From Lachnospiraceae bacterium (GTDB lineage Bacteria > Bacillota > Clostridia > Lachnospirales > Lachnospiraceae): DNA of 64,000 nucleotides. The notes under the pieces were generated by a model. It was given only the letters and a program-made list of their open reading frames with translations. It was not told where the DNA came from and did not search any database. Shown piece after piece: positions 8,296 through 18,120 of the stretch. The position numbers were made by a program, and so were the translations under genes. The stretch covers positions 1-64,000 of the forward strand of contig JALESH010000050.1 in assembly GCA_022781985.1 (NCBI GenBank). Direction: 5' to 3'. Every line of letters starts with the position of its first letter. The first letter of the stretch is position 1.

Positions 8296-10602
8296 TCACA
8301 TTTCATAATATGTATCAAAACGCATCATCATGGCTGCGCATTCTGCCCTGGTGGCTTTTCCTCCCGGATCCAGACGATAGCCTCCGCTGCTGTTCGGCTT
8401 ACCGGTTATCATCCCAACTGCTGTGGCCCACTCCATATATCCCTCAGCCCATCCGCTGACCTGGCCGGCATCGCTGAAGCCTGCAAGGGATTTCTTTTTT
8501 GACACATCAAGCTTCTGGCTGCCGGCATAGAGATTGAGCATCTTGGCCATCTGTTCCCGGGTAACATCCGTATCTACACCAAAGCTGCCGTCAGAAAAGC
8601 CTGTTACGATCCCTTTCTCCTCTGCCCAGAGAACCGCGTCGCTGTACCATCTGCCTTTTTCCACATCAGTAAACCTGTCTTTCCACTGTACTCCGGGCGC
8701 ACCGGCCATACGGTGCAGGATGGTGACGAACATTCCTCTGGACAGGGTTCTGTCCGGCATGAATTGATCCGTTCCTGTGATGGCTCCCATGGTCCCTTTT
8801 AGATAGGCATATTTGATGCTCTCATACTTCCAGTTGCCGTCTTTTACCGTGATATCAGAGAAGGGAAAGCGTACCGTCACCTTACAGGAGGCAGTCCTGC
8901 CTCCGGCCGTGGCAGTGATGACTGCCTCTCCATAGCCGACTCCCTTCACCACTCCCTGCTGGGTCACTGTTGCCACACTCTCATCAGAGCTTTTCCAGGC
9001 CACCTCTGTACCAGCTGCGCCCGCCGGGTGAACAGTAGCTGTTAAACCGAGCCTCTTGTTCAGATCTGTCTCCCGGGTGGCATAATCCAGGGAAACCCTG
9101 GTCACCGGTATATAGTCCACATCCTCTGTAAATGCTTTGATCCTTATATTACCGCCATAGCGCTCTCCATAATCCCTCCAGCTTCCCTCTGTCTCCAGGA
9201 AGCTCTGTCCGCTCTCTGCATGGGCTGAAATATCATACCAGGATCCCCTGCTGGAACTCTCCACACCGATCAGGGCATCCCCGGAGGACTTATGCAGGGT
9301 GATCACTACTGCAAAGGGCTCCCCTTTTTCCAGGGGCACCTCCTTCTTCAGGGGAACGGTATAATAGCCCTCCGCTGTGGTGGTTCCCTTAGTGACAGAC
9401 TCTGTTTCCAGAGTGCCGCTTGCAGGATCCTTGGGATCCGTCAGATAGGTATAGATCTCTACCTTATAATTTGTATTAGGTGATCCTGTGTAAAAGGACA
9501 CCGCCTTTAACAGCTCTCCCTTTCCATTACTCACTCGGGGGATAAACACATTGGCCACCCTGCCTTTTTCGCCCAGGGGAACATCCCTGGTCATCATGGA
9601 GCCGTCATACTGGTAATTGTGGTCATAGTTGCCGGCATCTTCAAACTCAAACACATAAGCCTCATCATCCAGCGTCCTGTCATAATAAGAAAGCCAGAAA
9701 TAGCCATATCTGTTATACCCGCTGCCTCCCCAGCTGTTGCGGATCAGCCAGGCTCCGTTTCCTGCCGGTCTGGTAGCAAAATTCTCTGCCGGGAAATTGT
9801 CATCCCAGCCCACCACAAGCACAGCATGGTTGGCATAGTCCGGAGTGCTGCAGTAATAAGCATGGCTGCCCGGATTGTAGTAGGCCGGATCATCATAATG
9901 ACCGTAGCTGATGCCCACGCTGCCATTTTTTTTGATAAACTGTTTTACCAGCTTTTCGTCCTCTGCCAGACTGAGCTTATAGGCCCCCTGAAGATGCATG
10001 ATGTCCTCATAGGCCAGTCCCTGATCCAATCCCTTGGCAATGACCTGCCCGGACTGGCTGTAGGGAACCAACGCCTCATCGGCTGCCCCTGACCAGTTGG
10101 CCAGCACCATCCCTGAGAAGAACAGATTCCCTCCCACCTGCATAAAATTGTCACCCAGGCAGCTGTTGGAATCTCCTCTGAGGCCTCCCAGGGGATCCAC
10201 TGCTGAATGGTAGGAAAAATAGGAAAGATGCAGTTCTGAAAGATCCCGGTCCAGTCCCTGCTTCCAGGCTTCTATTTCTCCCATCCCCAGGGAAGTAAAG
10301 GCCCAGCAGGCACCGTAGGGACTCTGGTTCCTCACCGCAGGCAGAGCCTCAAAGCCCTCATCCAGCGGATTGTAACGGTCTTCCAGGCTGGCCTGCAGGG
10401 GGGCTGCATAGTCAGCATCCCTGGTAACGCTCTTCACCTGATTTTCAATGGGACGGTAGGTAAGCGGCGGAATCACATTTTCCTCTGCCGGCTCTGAGGC
10501 CATGGCAGAAACAGAGGAAGCGGACAGCATAAGTAAGGCCAATCCCCTTATCATATCCGTCTTCCACCGTGCTCTCCATCTTCTTTTCCCCTTTCTGCTC
10601 AT
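8296..10602 (-). CDS. SLH-anchored papain-family (C1) cysteine protease with Ig-like domain
   Basis: A 768-residue exported protease. I choose the ATG at 10602 (MSRKGKRRWR) because GGAGGA sits 6 bases before it; the upstream ATG of the track has no such site. A basic N-terminus and hydrophobic stretch act as signal peptide. The papain core has its active Cys near residue 99 (RNQSPYGACWAF), the His in ANHAVLVVGWDDN (about 258) and the Asn in WLIRNSWGGSGY. Next comes a beta-rich domain typical of bacterial C1 proteases, a BIG2 Ig-like domain (VTRVSLDYATRE to ASCKVTV) and three SLH repeats. It acts at the cell wall on unknown proteins, perhaps in surface-protein maturation. It follows a GT2 gene by about 20 bp. 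Confidence 0.9.
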   Translation of the reverse strand: MSRKGKRRWRARWKTDMIRGLALLMLSASSVSAMASEPAEENVIPPLTYRPIENQVKSVTRDADYAAPLQASLEDRYNPLDEGFEALPAVRNQSPYGACWAFTSLGMGEIEAWKQGLDRDLSELHLSYFSYHSAVDPLGGLRGDSNSCLGDNFMQVGGNLFFSGMVLANWSGAADEALVPYSQSGQVIAKGLDQGLAYEDIMHLQGAYKLSLAEDEKLVKQFIKKNGSVGISYGHYDDPAYYNPGSHAYYCSTPDYANHAVLVVGWDDNFPAENFATRPAGNGAWLIRNSWGGSGYNRYGYFWLSYYDRTLDDEAYVFEFEDAGNYDHNYQYDGSMMTRDVPLGEKGRVANVFIPRVSNGKGELLKAVSFYTGSPNTNYKVEIYTYLTDPKDPASGTLETESVTKGTTTAEGYYTVPLKKEVPLEKGEPFAVVITLHKSSGDALIGVESSSRGSWYDISAHAESGQSFLETEGSWRDYGERYGGNIRIKAFTEDVDYIPVTRVSLDYATRETDLNKRLGLTATVHPAGAAGTEVAWKSSDESVATVTQQGVVKGVGYGEAVITATAGGRTASCKVTVRFPFSDITVKDGNWKYESIKYAYLKGTMGAITGTDQFMPDRTLSRGMFVTILHRMAGAPGVQWKDRFTDVEKGRWYSDAVLWAEEKGIVTGFSDGSFGVDTDVTREQMAKMLNLYAGSQKLDVSKKKSLAGFSDAGQVSGWAEGYMEWATAVGMITGKPNSSGGYRLDPGGKATRAECAAMMMRFDTYYEM

Positions 10603-10623
10603 TTGTTTTCCTCCTCTCATGTC

Positions 10624-11595
10624 CTAAATAATTTCCTTGATATGCTCCTCACTATATCTGCTCCTGTAGAAAGTATCTACAATCAGGTTGCCTATGAAGC
10701 CTATGGAAAACAGCTGTATGCCTGTTATGATGCACAGAATCCCCAGCTGCAGCAGCGGCCTGGTCCCTATGTAGTCTCCCAGCAGCCATTCCACTGTCAG
10801 ATAACCGCACAGAATGACCCCGATCAGCAGTGAAATGATTCCCCACTTACCGAAAAAGTACATGGGTTTATCGTAGTACTTCAGCAAAAACACAGACGAA
10901 ATAGAATCCAGAAGGCCCCGCGTATAGCGTTCAAACCCATATTTTGACTTTCCGAATTCCCTCTTGTTATGATGTACTGTAATCTCTGCTATCTTAAAGC
11001 CCTTGCGCTGGGCAAACACAGGAATATAGCGGTGGAATTCCCCATACACATCGATCCCCTTTACTACCTCCCTGCGATATGCCTTGAAGCCGCAGTTAAA
11101 ATCATGCAGCTCCACTCCGGAGGCCCGGGCCGTCACCCAGTTGAACAGCTTGGAGGGCAGCCTCTTTTCCAGGGGATCCTTCCTGTTATACTTCCAGCCG
11201 GAAACCAGATCGTATCCCTCCTCCAGCTTGTCGATGAACCGGGATATCTCTGCCGGATCATCCTGCAGGTCTGCATCCATGGTAAAAATAATATCTCCCG
11301 CGCAGTGCCGGAATCCGGCCTCCAATGCGGCGGCTTTGCCAAAGTTTTTCCGGAAGGATATCAGACGGATCCTGCTGTCGGCAGCGATCATCTCCTTTAT
11401 TACTTCCTCGGAAGAATCCACGGAGCCGTCATTGATGAAAAAAACCTCATACTCACTGATTTCCCAGTCATGCTCCTCCCTGCGGCTCTGCTCTATACTC
11501 CTTCCTATTTCTCCATACAGCTTTTCCAGCGATTTTTCTTCATTATATACAGGAATCACGAAGGATACCCTGTAGCTCTTTTTCTCCTGTTTCAT
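10624..11595 (-). CDS. Polyprenyl-phosphate glycosyltransferase, GT2 (DPM1/GtrB/CsbB-like)
   Basis: A GT-A fold enzyme of about 323 residues with start MKQEKKSYRVSFVIPVYNEE. An upstream in-frame start in the track would overlap the AraC-type gene. Catalytic features are the DADLQDDP motif (about residue 105), FNCGFKAYRREV, and two C-terminal membrane helices (IISLLIGVILCGYLTVEWLL, LGILCIITGIQLFSIGFIG). This family makes undecaprenyl-phosphate-sugar in the inner leaflet, the donor for extracytoplasmic glycosylation by YfhO or other GT-C enzymes, several of which are encoded in this locus. It follows the AraC-type gene by 35 bp. The sugar is not predictable from sequence. Confidence 0.9.
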   Translation of the reverse strand: MKQEKKSYRVSFVIPVYNEEKSLEKLYGEIGRSIEQSRREEHDWEISEYEVFFINDGSVDSSEEVIKEMIAADSRIRLISFRKNFGKAAALEAGFRHCAGDIIFTMDADLQDDPAEISRFIDKLEEGYDLVSGWKYNRKDPLEKRLPSKLFNWVTARASGVELHDFNCGFKAYRREVVKGIDVYGEFHRYIPVFAQRKGFKIAEITVHHNKREFGKSKYGFERYTRGLLDSISSVFLLKYYDKPMYFFGKWGIISLLIGVILCGYLTVEWLLGDYIGTRPLLQLGILCIITGIQLFSIGFIGNLIVDTFYRSRYSEEHIKEII

Positions 11596-11630
11596 ATCTT
11601 TGTCCCTTTGTCCTGTTCTCCGATTCCGGG

Positions 11631-12518
11631 CTACTTGATCCACTGGGCCCACTTCATGCGATATTCCTCTGCACTCATGCCCTCCCCCTCTTTGAACAGC
11701 TGTCTGAATAAGTCTCCGTTTCTGATCCCGGATTCCTCTACGATATCCCGTATAGGCTTGATCGTAAATCTTAACAGCTCCTTGGCCACTGTAAATCTTC
11801 TGTTCAGAATATAGTCCTGCAATTCAATTCCATAGACCCTCAGAAACACCGCATTCAGCTCTCCCTCCTCCTGCCCGTACTTCTCCGAAAGCCTTCCCAT
11901 CAGATCCTGCTCCTTATAGTTTTCATTTACATATTCCCTGATGCCGGCACAGCATTTCATTTCCTCCTCCTGCTCCGGGCTCTCCCTTCTCATGACACTC
12001 ATCAGACAGAAATTGACCAGCCTTACCAGGATGCTGCCGCTCTCCAGTTCAGATTCCAGATCCTTTCCCTTCTGATATTCCATCAGGCTTTCAATAAACC
12101 GCTCTGCCTCCTGCAGCCTCTCCGGCCGGAAGATACAGCACTGGTCATTTTTTTCATGGAACAGCTCATAATATGCTTTGGCTGTAATTCCATTAAAGTG
12201 TACCCACATCAGCCTCCAGGGCTTTTCCTCACTGCTCTCATGCATATACTGGTCCGCACAGTTGATAAAGGCACAGTCCCCCTCCTTCAGCTTATAGCTC
12301 CTTCCCTTTATCTCTATACTGCCTTCCCCCTCCAGCACTCCCATAAAAAGAAAGGAATCCAGATTTTCTCTCCGAGCCTTGTGAGGCTGCAGGCTCTTCA
12401 GTTTTCCTACCTCCTGCACATACAGCAGGTTCTTTTTTGCAAAATCACCGGGCGTATGGAGCATTCTGGTGGAATCCGTAATGCCCGTTTCTGAAAATAA
12501 CGACTGAACCGTATTCAT
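11631..12518 (-). CDS. AraC-family transcriptional regulator
   Basis: A 295-residue regulator with an N-terminal cupin ligand-binding domain (about 20-130; GEGSIEIKGRSYKLKEGD) and a C-terminal double helix-turn-helix of AraC type (about 195-295). Its second half reads KPIRDIVEESGIRNGDLFRQLFKEGEGMSAEEYR, the characteristic segment. The first helix-turn-helix (LMGRLSEKYGQEEGELNAVF) is diverged from consensus. It begins 4 bp after the rmd stop codon and is read in the same unit as gmd-rmd, an unusual place for an AraC regulator. It may tune the rhamnose/SLH part of the locus in response to a sugar-like ligand. That role is inferred from context. Confidence 0.9.
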   Translation of the reverse strand: MNTVQSLFSETGITDSTRMLHTPGDFAKKNLLYVQEVGKLKSLQPHKARRENLDSFLFMGVLEGEGSIEIKGRSYKLKEGDCAFINCADQYMHESSEEKPWRLMWVHFNGITAKAYYELFHEKNDQCCIFRPERLQEAERFIESLMEYQKGKDLESELESGSILVRLVNFCLMSVMRRESPEQEEEMKCCAGIREYVNENYKEQDLMGRLSEKYGQEEGELNAVFLRVYGIELQDYILNRRFTVAKELLRFTIKPIRDIVEESGIRNGDLFRQLFKEGEGMSAEEYRMKWAQWIK

Positions 12519-12522
12519 ATGA

Positions 12523-13464
12523 TCATACCCTTTCCCGCCAATAGTCCAAGGTTTCCCTGATTGTCTGTTCCAATGTAATGCCAGGGGTCCATCCTGTTGT
12601 CCGGCGGATCTTTCCGATATCCGCCTCGATCAATGCCACATCCACCGGCCGTATCTTGTTGGCATCCACCTCTACCCGTATCTCCTTTGCGGACAGGCTC
12701 AGGATCAGCCTCAGCACCTCCTGGATACTCACTGCATGGCCACTCCCCACATTGTAGGTCTCCCCTGCGATCCCCTTCTGTATCAGCAGCGCATAAGCCT
12801 CTACCACATCCCTGACATCCGTAAAGTCGCGCTTTGTATTGAGATTGCCCACATACATGACAGGCTCCCGTTTTCCCTTCTCTATCTCTGCCACCTGCTT
12901 GCAGAAATCTGCCACTACAAAGATGGGAGACTGGCAGGGCCCGATATGGTTGAAGGCTCTCACCATCATCAGCTCCATATCATATGCCTTGGCATAGATA
13001 TTGCCGATCATATTCTGGCATGCCTTGGTAGCCGCATAGATATTTCCCGGCCGCAGCCTGTTCTCCTCCGTAATGGGATTCTCCCCTTCCCTGATATGCC
13101 CATACTCCTCTCCTGATCCGATGAGCAGCACTCTCGGCTTGTAATACAGTTCCCTGACGGCATCCATCACATTGATGCTCCCCTTAATATTTACATCCAC
13201 CGTCAGTCCCGGATTCTTCCACGCCACCCCCACCGAGCTCTGGGCTGCCAGATGGAAGATGTAGTCTGGCCTGATCCGGAACAGCAGGCTGACGATTGCC
13301 TCCCTGTCCAGAATATCCAGGTCATATACCTGCACCCCCTTCTTTTCCACCTGCTCGCCGGCAAGCTTGGTCACATGCACTTCCATCCCGCATCCGCAGA
13401 GCAGATGCTCTGCCAAATAACCGCCAACAAAGCCGGCCCCTCCGATTATCAATGCTTTTGCCAT
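12523..13464 (-). CDS. rmd: GDP-6-deoxy-D-lyxo-4-hexulose reductase (GDP-D-rhamnose synthesis)
   Basis: A 313-residue short-chain dehydrogenase/reductase with NAD(P) motif GGAGFVGGYLAEHL at the N-terminus and catalytic YAATK (about residue 143). RAFNHIGPCQSPIFVVADF is typical of RMD proteins, which reduce the 4-keto intermediate made by GMD to GDP-D-rhamnose. It lies directly downstream of gmd, which fixes the pathway step. An alternative, GDP-L-fucose synthase, is less likely because the N-terminal and substrate-loop motifs match RMD. No strong Shine-Dalgarno is seen. A hairpin separates it from gmd. The product is a candidate donor for the rhamnosyltransferase-like GT2/GT4 enzymes of this locus. 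Confidence 0.85.
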   Translation of the reverse strand: MAKALIIGGAGFVGGYLAEHLLCGCGMEVHVTKLAGEQVEKKGVQVYDLDILDREAIVSLLFRIRPDYIFHLAAQSSVGVAWKNPGLTVDVNIKGSINVMDAVRELYYKPRVLLIGSGEEYGHIREGENPITEENRLRPGNIYAATKACQNMIGNIYAKAYDMELMMVRAFNHIGPCQSPIFVVADFCKQVAEIEKGKREPVMYVGNLNTKRDFTDVRDVVEAYALLIQKGIAGETYNVGSGHAVSIQEVLRLILSLSAKEIRVEVDANKIRPVDVALIEADIGKIRRTTGWTPGITLEQTIRETLDYWRERV

Positions 13465-13478
13465 AATTTTACCATGAA

Positions 13479-13500
13479 AGGGAACCCCTTGGGATTCCCT
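13479..13500 (-). terminator. Weak hairpin between gmd and rmd (attenuator or processing site)
   Basis: On the minus strand AGGGAATCCCAAGGGGTTCCCT can fold with AGGGAA pairing TTCCCT, plus inner CCC/GGG pairs, followed by TTTCAT. The T run is short, so it would at best lower read-through into rmd. Confidence 0.3.
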
Positions 13501-13524
13501 TCTCCTATGAATAATTATTCTGTC

Positions 13525-14604
<1,080 letters not shown>

Positions 14605-14626
14605 TTAAAACCACTATTCTTTTCAT

Positions 14627-14655
14627 ATTTTATTATATATATAAGGATTGTGCAA
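14627..14655 (-). promoter_or_regulatory. Candidate promoter upstream of gmd
   Basis: On the minus strand TTGCAC (complement of 14650-14655) is followed 17 bp later by TAAAAT (complement of 14627-14632) within an AT-rich stretch. A second reading (TTTCTT-16-TATAAT) uses overlapping bases. The long leader to the ATG includes a GC-rich inverted repeat (GGCGG/CCGCC). Confidence 0.5.
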
Positions 14656-14676
14656 GAAATTTCCTCTGGAAGTTGC

Positions 14677-15402
14677 TTACAGTATACCGAACAGATTCTC
14701 CCATTCCTCTCCCTCTATCACCCGCTCCGTCACCCTGTCTGCATTCATCAGCATGCTTTCCACCCGGTTTGCCAGGCTTACATCCACAAGCCTTCCTACT
14801 TCTATCCCCCGCAGTTGAAAAAACAGCAGGGGATCCTCATCGAATCTTGCGCCTATGCCATAGAGGACAGAGGCCACATGCTTACACATCAGCGCCCAGT
14901 CGGGGCAGCTGCAGGTGAAACTGATCTCCCTGGCTGAGGGAAACAGTCCGTTCTTCTCTAAAAATATGCTCTTCAACTCCTCCGGAAAGTCTCCCTGCAG
15001 CAGCCTTTCCAGATTTTCTATCCTGCCGCTGCAGCAGTCGATGATTTCCTGGCAGTGTTCCTCACTCAGAGGGCTGATGCGGATCTCCACCTTATAGGGG
15101 GTCTTGCGGCTTCCCTGTACCCGGGCCGATACCCTTCCCTTCTGCAGCCTCAGGTCCACCACAGCCCCGGTGCGCACATATCTTTTCCCCCGTTCCAGCC
15201 GGCTTTCATAGTCCGCATACCGCTCCAGATTCTCACACCAGGATTTTCCCCACCAGTTTTTTGCAATTTCCCTGCCCTGAATGTGCACCGGCTCCAGTGC
15301 CCTCCCCTTTTCCCTTTCCTTCCTGACCGTCTCTGCCGCATTCCTCCTGAGGCTGTCCGCGGAGGGCTGGCTGTAATGGATCTCATCCCAATATCTGCCC
15401 AT
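14677..15402 (-). CDS. SWIM zinc-finger protein, partner of SNF2 helicase
   Basis: A 241-residue protein with start MGRYWDEIHYSQPS; the longer track ORF begins at a TTG inside the helicase gene. Its SWIM motif is CSCPDWALMCKH (about residue 165), the CxCx(n)CxH zinc-binding pattern found in bacterial partners of SNF2 ATPases. Before it lies a basic region with KNWWGKSWCENLERY, common in this family. It starts 5 bp after the helicase stop and uses the AAGGAG at the helicase end as ribosome binding site. It probably binds DNA or helps the helicase. No link to polysaccharide synthesis is evident. Confidence 0.88.
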   Translation of the reverse strand: MGRYWDEIHYSQPSADSLRRNAAETVRKEREKGRALEPVHIQGREIAKNWWGKSWCENLERYADYESRLERGKRYVRTGAVVDLRLQKGRVSARVQGSRKTPYKVEIRISPLSEEHCQEIIDCCSGRIENLERLLQGDFPEELKSIFLEKNGLFPSAREISFTCSCPDWALMCKHVASVLYGIGARFDEDPLLFFQLRGIEVGRLVDVSLANRVESMLMNADRVTERVIEGEEWENLFGIL

Positions 15403-15407
15403 CTTTA

Positions 15408-18023
15408 TCACTCTACTCCTTTCCAAGCCTCATCCAGCCTTAAAACCGACAGCAGTTCCTCATTGCTCATCTCCGTCAGCCAGCTTTCACCGCCGGAGCC
15501 GATCACATTCTCTGCCAATTCCTTTTTGGAATTGATCATCTCATCTATTTTCTCTTCGACAGACCCTTTACACACCAGCTTATGCACCAGTACATTATTC
15601 TTCTGCCCGATTCGGTAAGCCCGATCCGTGGCCTGGTTTTCCACCGCCGGATTCCACCAGCGGTCAAAGTGGATCACATGGCTGGCCTTCGTCAGATTCA
15701 GTCCGGTTCCCCCTGCCTTGACTGACAGTACCATATAAGGGATATATTTTTCTCCCTGAAAGGCTTCCACCATCCGGTTCCTTTCCGGTACCGGCACCCC
15801 TCCATGGAGGACAAAGCCCCTGCGCCCGAAGATGGTGAAGAGATACTCGTCCAGATAACCGCTGATTTCCTTAAACTGAGTAAATACCAGTACCCTCTCT
15901 CTTTTTTCGCAGATGGTTTCACAGATATCCCTAAGCATCCGGAATTTGCCGCTTTCCTCCGGTGCATATGTCTGCTGGCCCAGGTACTGGTCAGGATGGT
16001 TGCACACCTGTTTGAGCCTGCTGATCAGGGAAAGCACCATTCCCCTTCGCTCTATTCCATTCAGTTCCTTCAGCCTCTCCTGTGCCTCCGCCACCAGCTT
16101 CCTGTAGAGGACAGCCTGCTTTTTGGACAGGCTCACATAGTCCACCTGCTCCAGCTTATCAGGCAGATCGGAAATGATCTCCTTATCCGTTTTCACCCTG
16201 CGCAGCATAAAGGGAGCAATCATGGCTTTCAGCCTGGCATAGCCCTCCGGGCGCTCCTCCAGTCCCTTGCAGTATTCCTTAAATTCAGCGGAGCTTCCCA
16301 ATAGTCCTTTATTCAGGAAATCGAAAAGGGACCATAGGTTCGTCAGGTTATTTTCTATAGGAGTGCCGGTCATGGCAATACGCATCCGGCTTTTCAGCCT
16401 TTTGATCTGCTTCGTCTGTCTGGTCACCGGGTTTTTGATGGCCTGTGCCTCATCCAGGATCAGACAGTCCCATCGGATCTCCTCCAACTCCTTTATCCTG
16501 GCAGCCATGCCATAGGTGGTGATGTTCAGAAAGGTCGGAGCTGCCTTCAGCTCCTGTCCCAGCACTGCCGCGCTCCTGCCATGGAGCAGCCTAAGCTCCA
16601 TCTCCGGGGCAAATTTTTCTGCCTCCCTCTGCCAGTTGCCCAGCAGCGAGGCCGGTACCACCAGCAGGATACGGGCCTTCTTCCTCCGCCCTCTCAGCTT
16701 TTCCAAAAAGGCGATGACCTGCAGGGTCTTGCCCAGTCCCATATCGTCCGCCAGACAGGCCCCAAATCCCATCTGATCCATATAATTCAGCCAGGTATAG
16801 CCTGTCTTCTGATAGGGTCTGAGACATGCCCGCAGGCTTTTGGGCAGGACAGCAGAGCGGATATTGGCAGGCGCCCGCAGATTCTGCAGCAGGGATGCCA
16901 GCCATTTGCCATTGGTGAGCACCGGACCTACATCTGCGCCCTCCTTTCCCTCCTGCGCCTTCAACCCCATACGGAGAGCCTCCATCAGGGTGATTTCTCC
17001 CCGATAACTGTCTATCTCCTCTAACAATCTCTGCAGCCTCTCATGGCTGACCTCCACCCATCGGCCCTTTAAAAGCGCCAGCCCTTCTGTCTGCGCCAGC
17101 AGCCGTTTTACCTCCTCCCTCGTCAGGGGCATTCCATCCAGTGTCAGCTCCGGCCGCATCTGCAGCAGGGTATCCAGACCCAGCAGAGCGGGCTTCTCCT
17201 CTCCCAGATTCACTGTCACAGACACGGCGCCGGAACGCCTCCTCCACCAGTTGGGAATCCGGCACATGATCCCGGCCTCCTCCAGCGCCGGAACCGCCTT
17301 TAATATCTCATAGGCCTCCTGGCTGCTCAATCTTAAGGGATGGAACAGCTCCCCCCTCTCCACAAATTCCCCGATCAGTCCGGACACCTCTGCCGCCCGG
17401 TTCAGGCAGGACAGCAGCTCCAGCAGCTTCTCCCTCCGGCCCTTATATTCTGTCAGGGCATATTGGAGGGGGACATGGCGTATCCTTCCGTCCTTTTCCC
17501 TGGTGGCGTAGGTAGCCAGGAAGGCAAAGGGGAAATCCTCCTTCCCGCTTTCCACCAGATGAAAAAAAATCCGCTCCGGCACACGCAGATACTGGCTCTT
17601 TTCCGCCAGATACATGGAGACCTTCCCCTTGTACTGACTGATCTCCCGGGCAAAAACCTCCTGCAGCCTGCCAAAGATCCGTCGGATCCATTTCTCCGTT
17701 ACATATTCTGCCCCCAGCAGAAAAGGGATAGAATCCAGAAGCTGCCCATATTCCTCAGCTGTGGGCTCCGCCACTGTATTCTCCCTGGCCAGCTCCAGGT
17801 CGGGATGCTGGCTGAGCAGACAGGCAAACCGGTTGGCCAGCAGGTACAGATAATTCCCCCCTGCATCCAGGCAGTCCGGCCTTTCCTTAAAGCCCATATT
17901 ATACAGGGCTGAAAATTTTTCCTTTTCAAATTCCTCTTTCCACCTCTGCGCCCCCGGCGATATGGCCTCATCCCCATCTACGGTGAAGCTGTCCTCAGTG
18001 AACTGAAAATATAATTTATCCAT
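15408..18023 (-). CDS. SNF2-family DEAD/DEAH-box helicase (HepA/RapA-like)
   Basis: An 871-residue superfamily 2 ATPase. The start is MDKLYFQFTEDSF at 18023, with AGAGGA upstream; the extra track residues precede the ribosome binding site and overlap the promoter. The N-terminal third carries the helicase-associated region of bacterial SNF2 proteins. Motif I is CLADDMGLGKTLQV, motif II DEAQAIKN, motif III AMTGTPIENN, and the C-terminal helicase domain shows VLVFTQFKE, SVKAGGTGLNL and HFDRWWNPAVENQATDR. It likely translocates on double-stranded DNA and displaces proteins. It forms a two-gene unit with the SWIM protein under its own promoter, a housekeeping or defence-like insert in the glycan locus. 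Confidence 0.95.
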   Translation of the reverse strand: MDKLYFQFTEDSFTVDGDEAISPGAQRWKEEFEKEKFSALYNMGFKERPDCLDAGGNYLYLLANRFACLLSQHPDLELARENTVAEPTAEEYGQLLDSIPFLLGAEYVTEKWIRRIFGRLQEVFAREISQYKGKVSMYLAEKSQYLRVPERIFFHLVESGKEDFPFAFLATYATREKDGRIRHVPLQYALTEYKGRREKLLELLSCLNRAAEVSGLIGEFVERGELFHPLRLSSQEAYEILKAVPALEEAGIMCRIPNWWRRRSGAVSVTVNLGEEKPALLGLDTLLQMRPELTLDGMPLTREEVKRLLAQTEGLALLKGRWVEVSHERLQRLLEEIDSYRGEITLMEALRMGLKAQEGKEGADVGPVLTNGKWLASLLQNLRAPANIRSAVLPKSLRACLRPYQKTGYTWLNYMDQMGFGACLADDMGLGKTLQVIAFLEKLRGRRKKARILLVVPASLLGNWQREAEKFAPEMELRLLHGRSAAVLGQELKAAPTFLNITTYGMAARIKELEEIRWDCLILDEAQAIKNPVTRQTKQIKRLKSRMRIAMTGTPIENNLTNLWSLFDFLNKGLLGSSAEFKEYCKGLEERPEGYARLKAMIAPFMLRRVKTDKEIISDLPDKLEQVDYVSLSKKQAVLYRKLVAEAQERLKELNGIERRGMVLSLISRLKQVCNHPDQYLGQQTYAPEESGKFRMLRDICETICEKRERVLVFTQFKEISGYLDEYLFTIFGRRGFVLHGGVPVPERNRMVEAFQGEKYIPYMVLSVKAGGTGLNLTKASHVIHFDRWWNPAVENQATDRAYRIGQKNNVLVHKLVCKGSVEEKIDEMINSKKELAENVIGSGGESWLTEMSNEELLSVLRLDEAWKGVE

Positions 18024-18061
18024 AGCTTTTTCCTCTGAATGTGTCAGCAACAGTCTGTTAT

Positions 18062-18090
18062 AGTATAGCATGGGAGGCGCCAGGGTTCAA
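18062..18090 (-). promoter_or_regulatory. Strong promoter of the SNF2-SWIM unit
   Basis: On the minus strand TTGAAC (complement of 18085-18090) and TATACT (complement of 18062-18067) are 17 bp apart, with an extended -10 TGC just before the -10. It lies about 40 bp before the helicase ATG. Confidence 0.75.
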
Positions 18091-18120
18091 CCGATAACTG
18101 CCGGGCCCCAGCGTCCCTTC

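Noticed and set aside
12523-13464. GDP-L-fucose synthase
   Set aside because: N-terminal and substrate-loop motifs fit the RMD group better; the alternative is kept only as a minor possibility.
18091-18120. GC-rich hairpin as terminator after the second flippase
   Set aside because: Pairing is short and no T run follows, so I see no convincing terminator.
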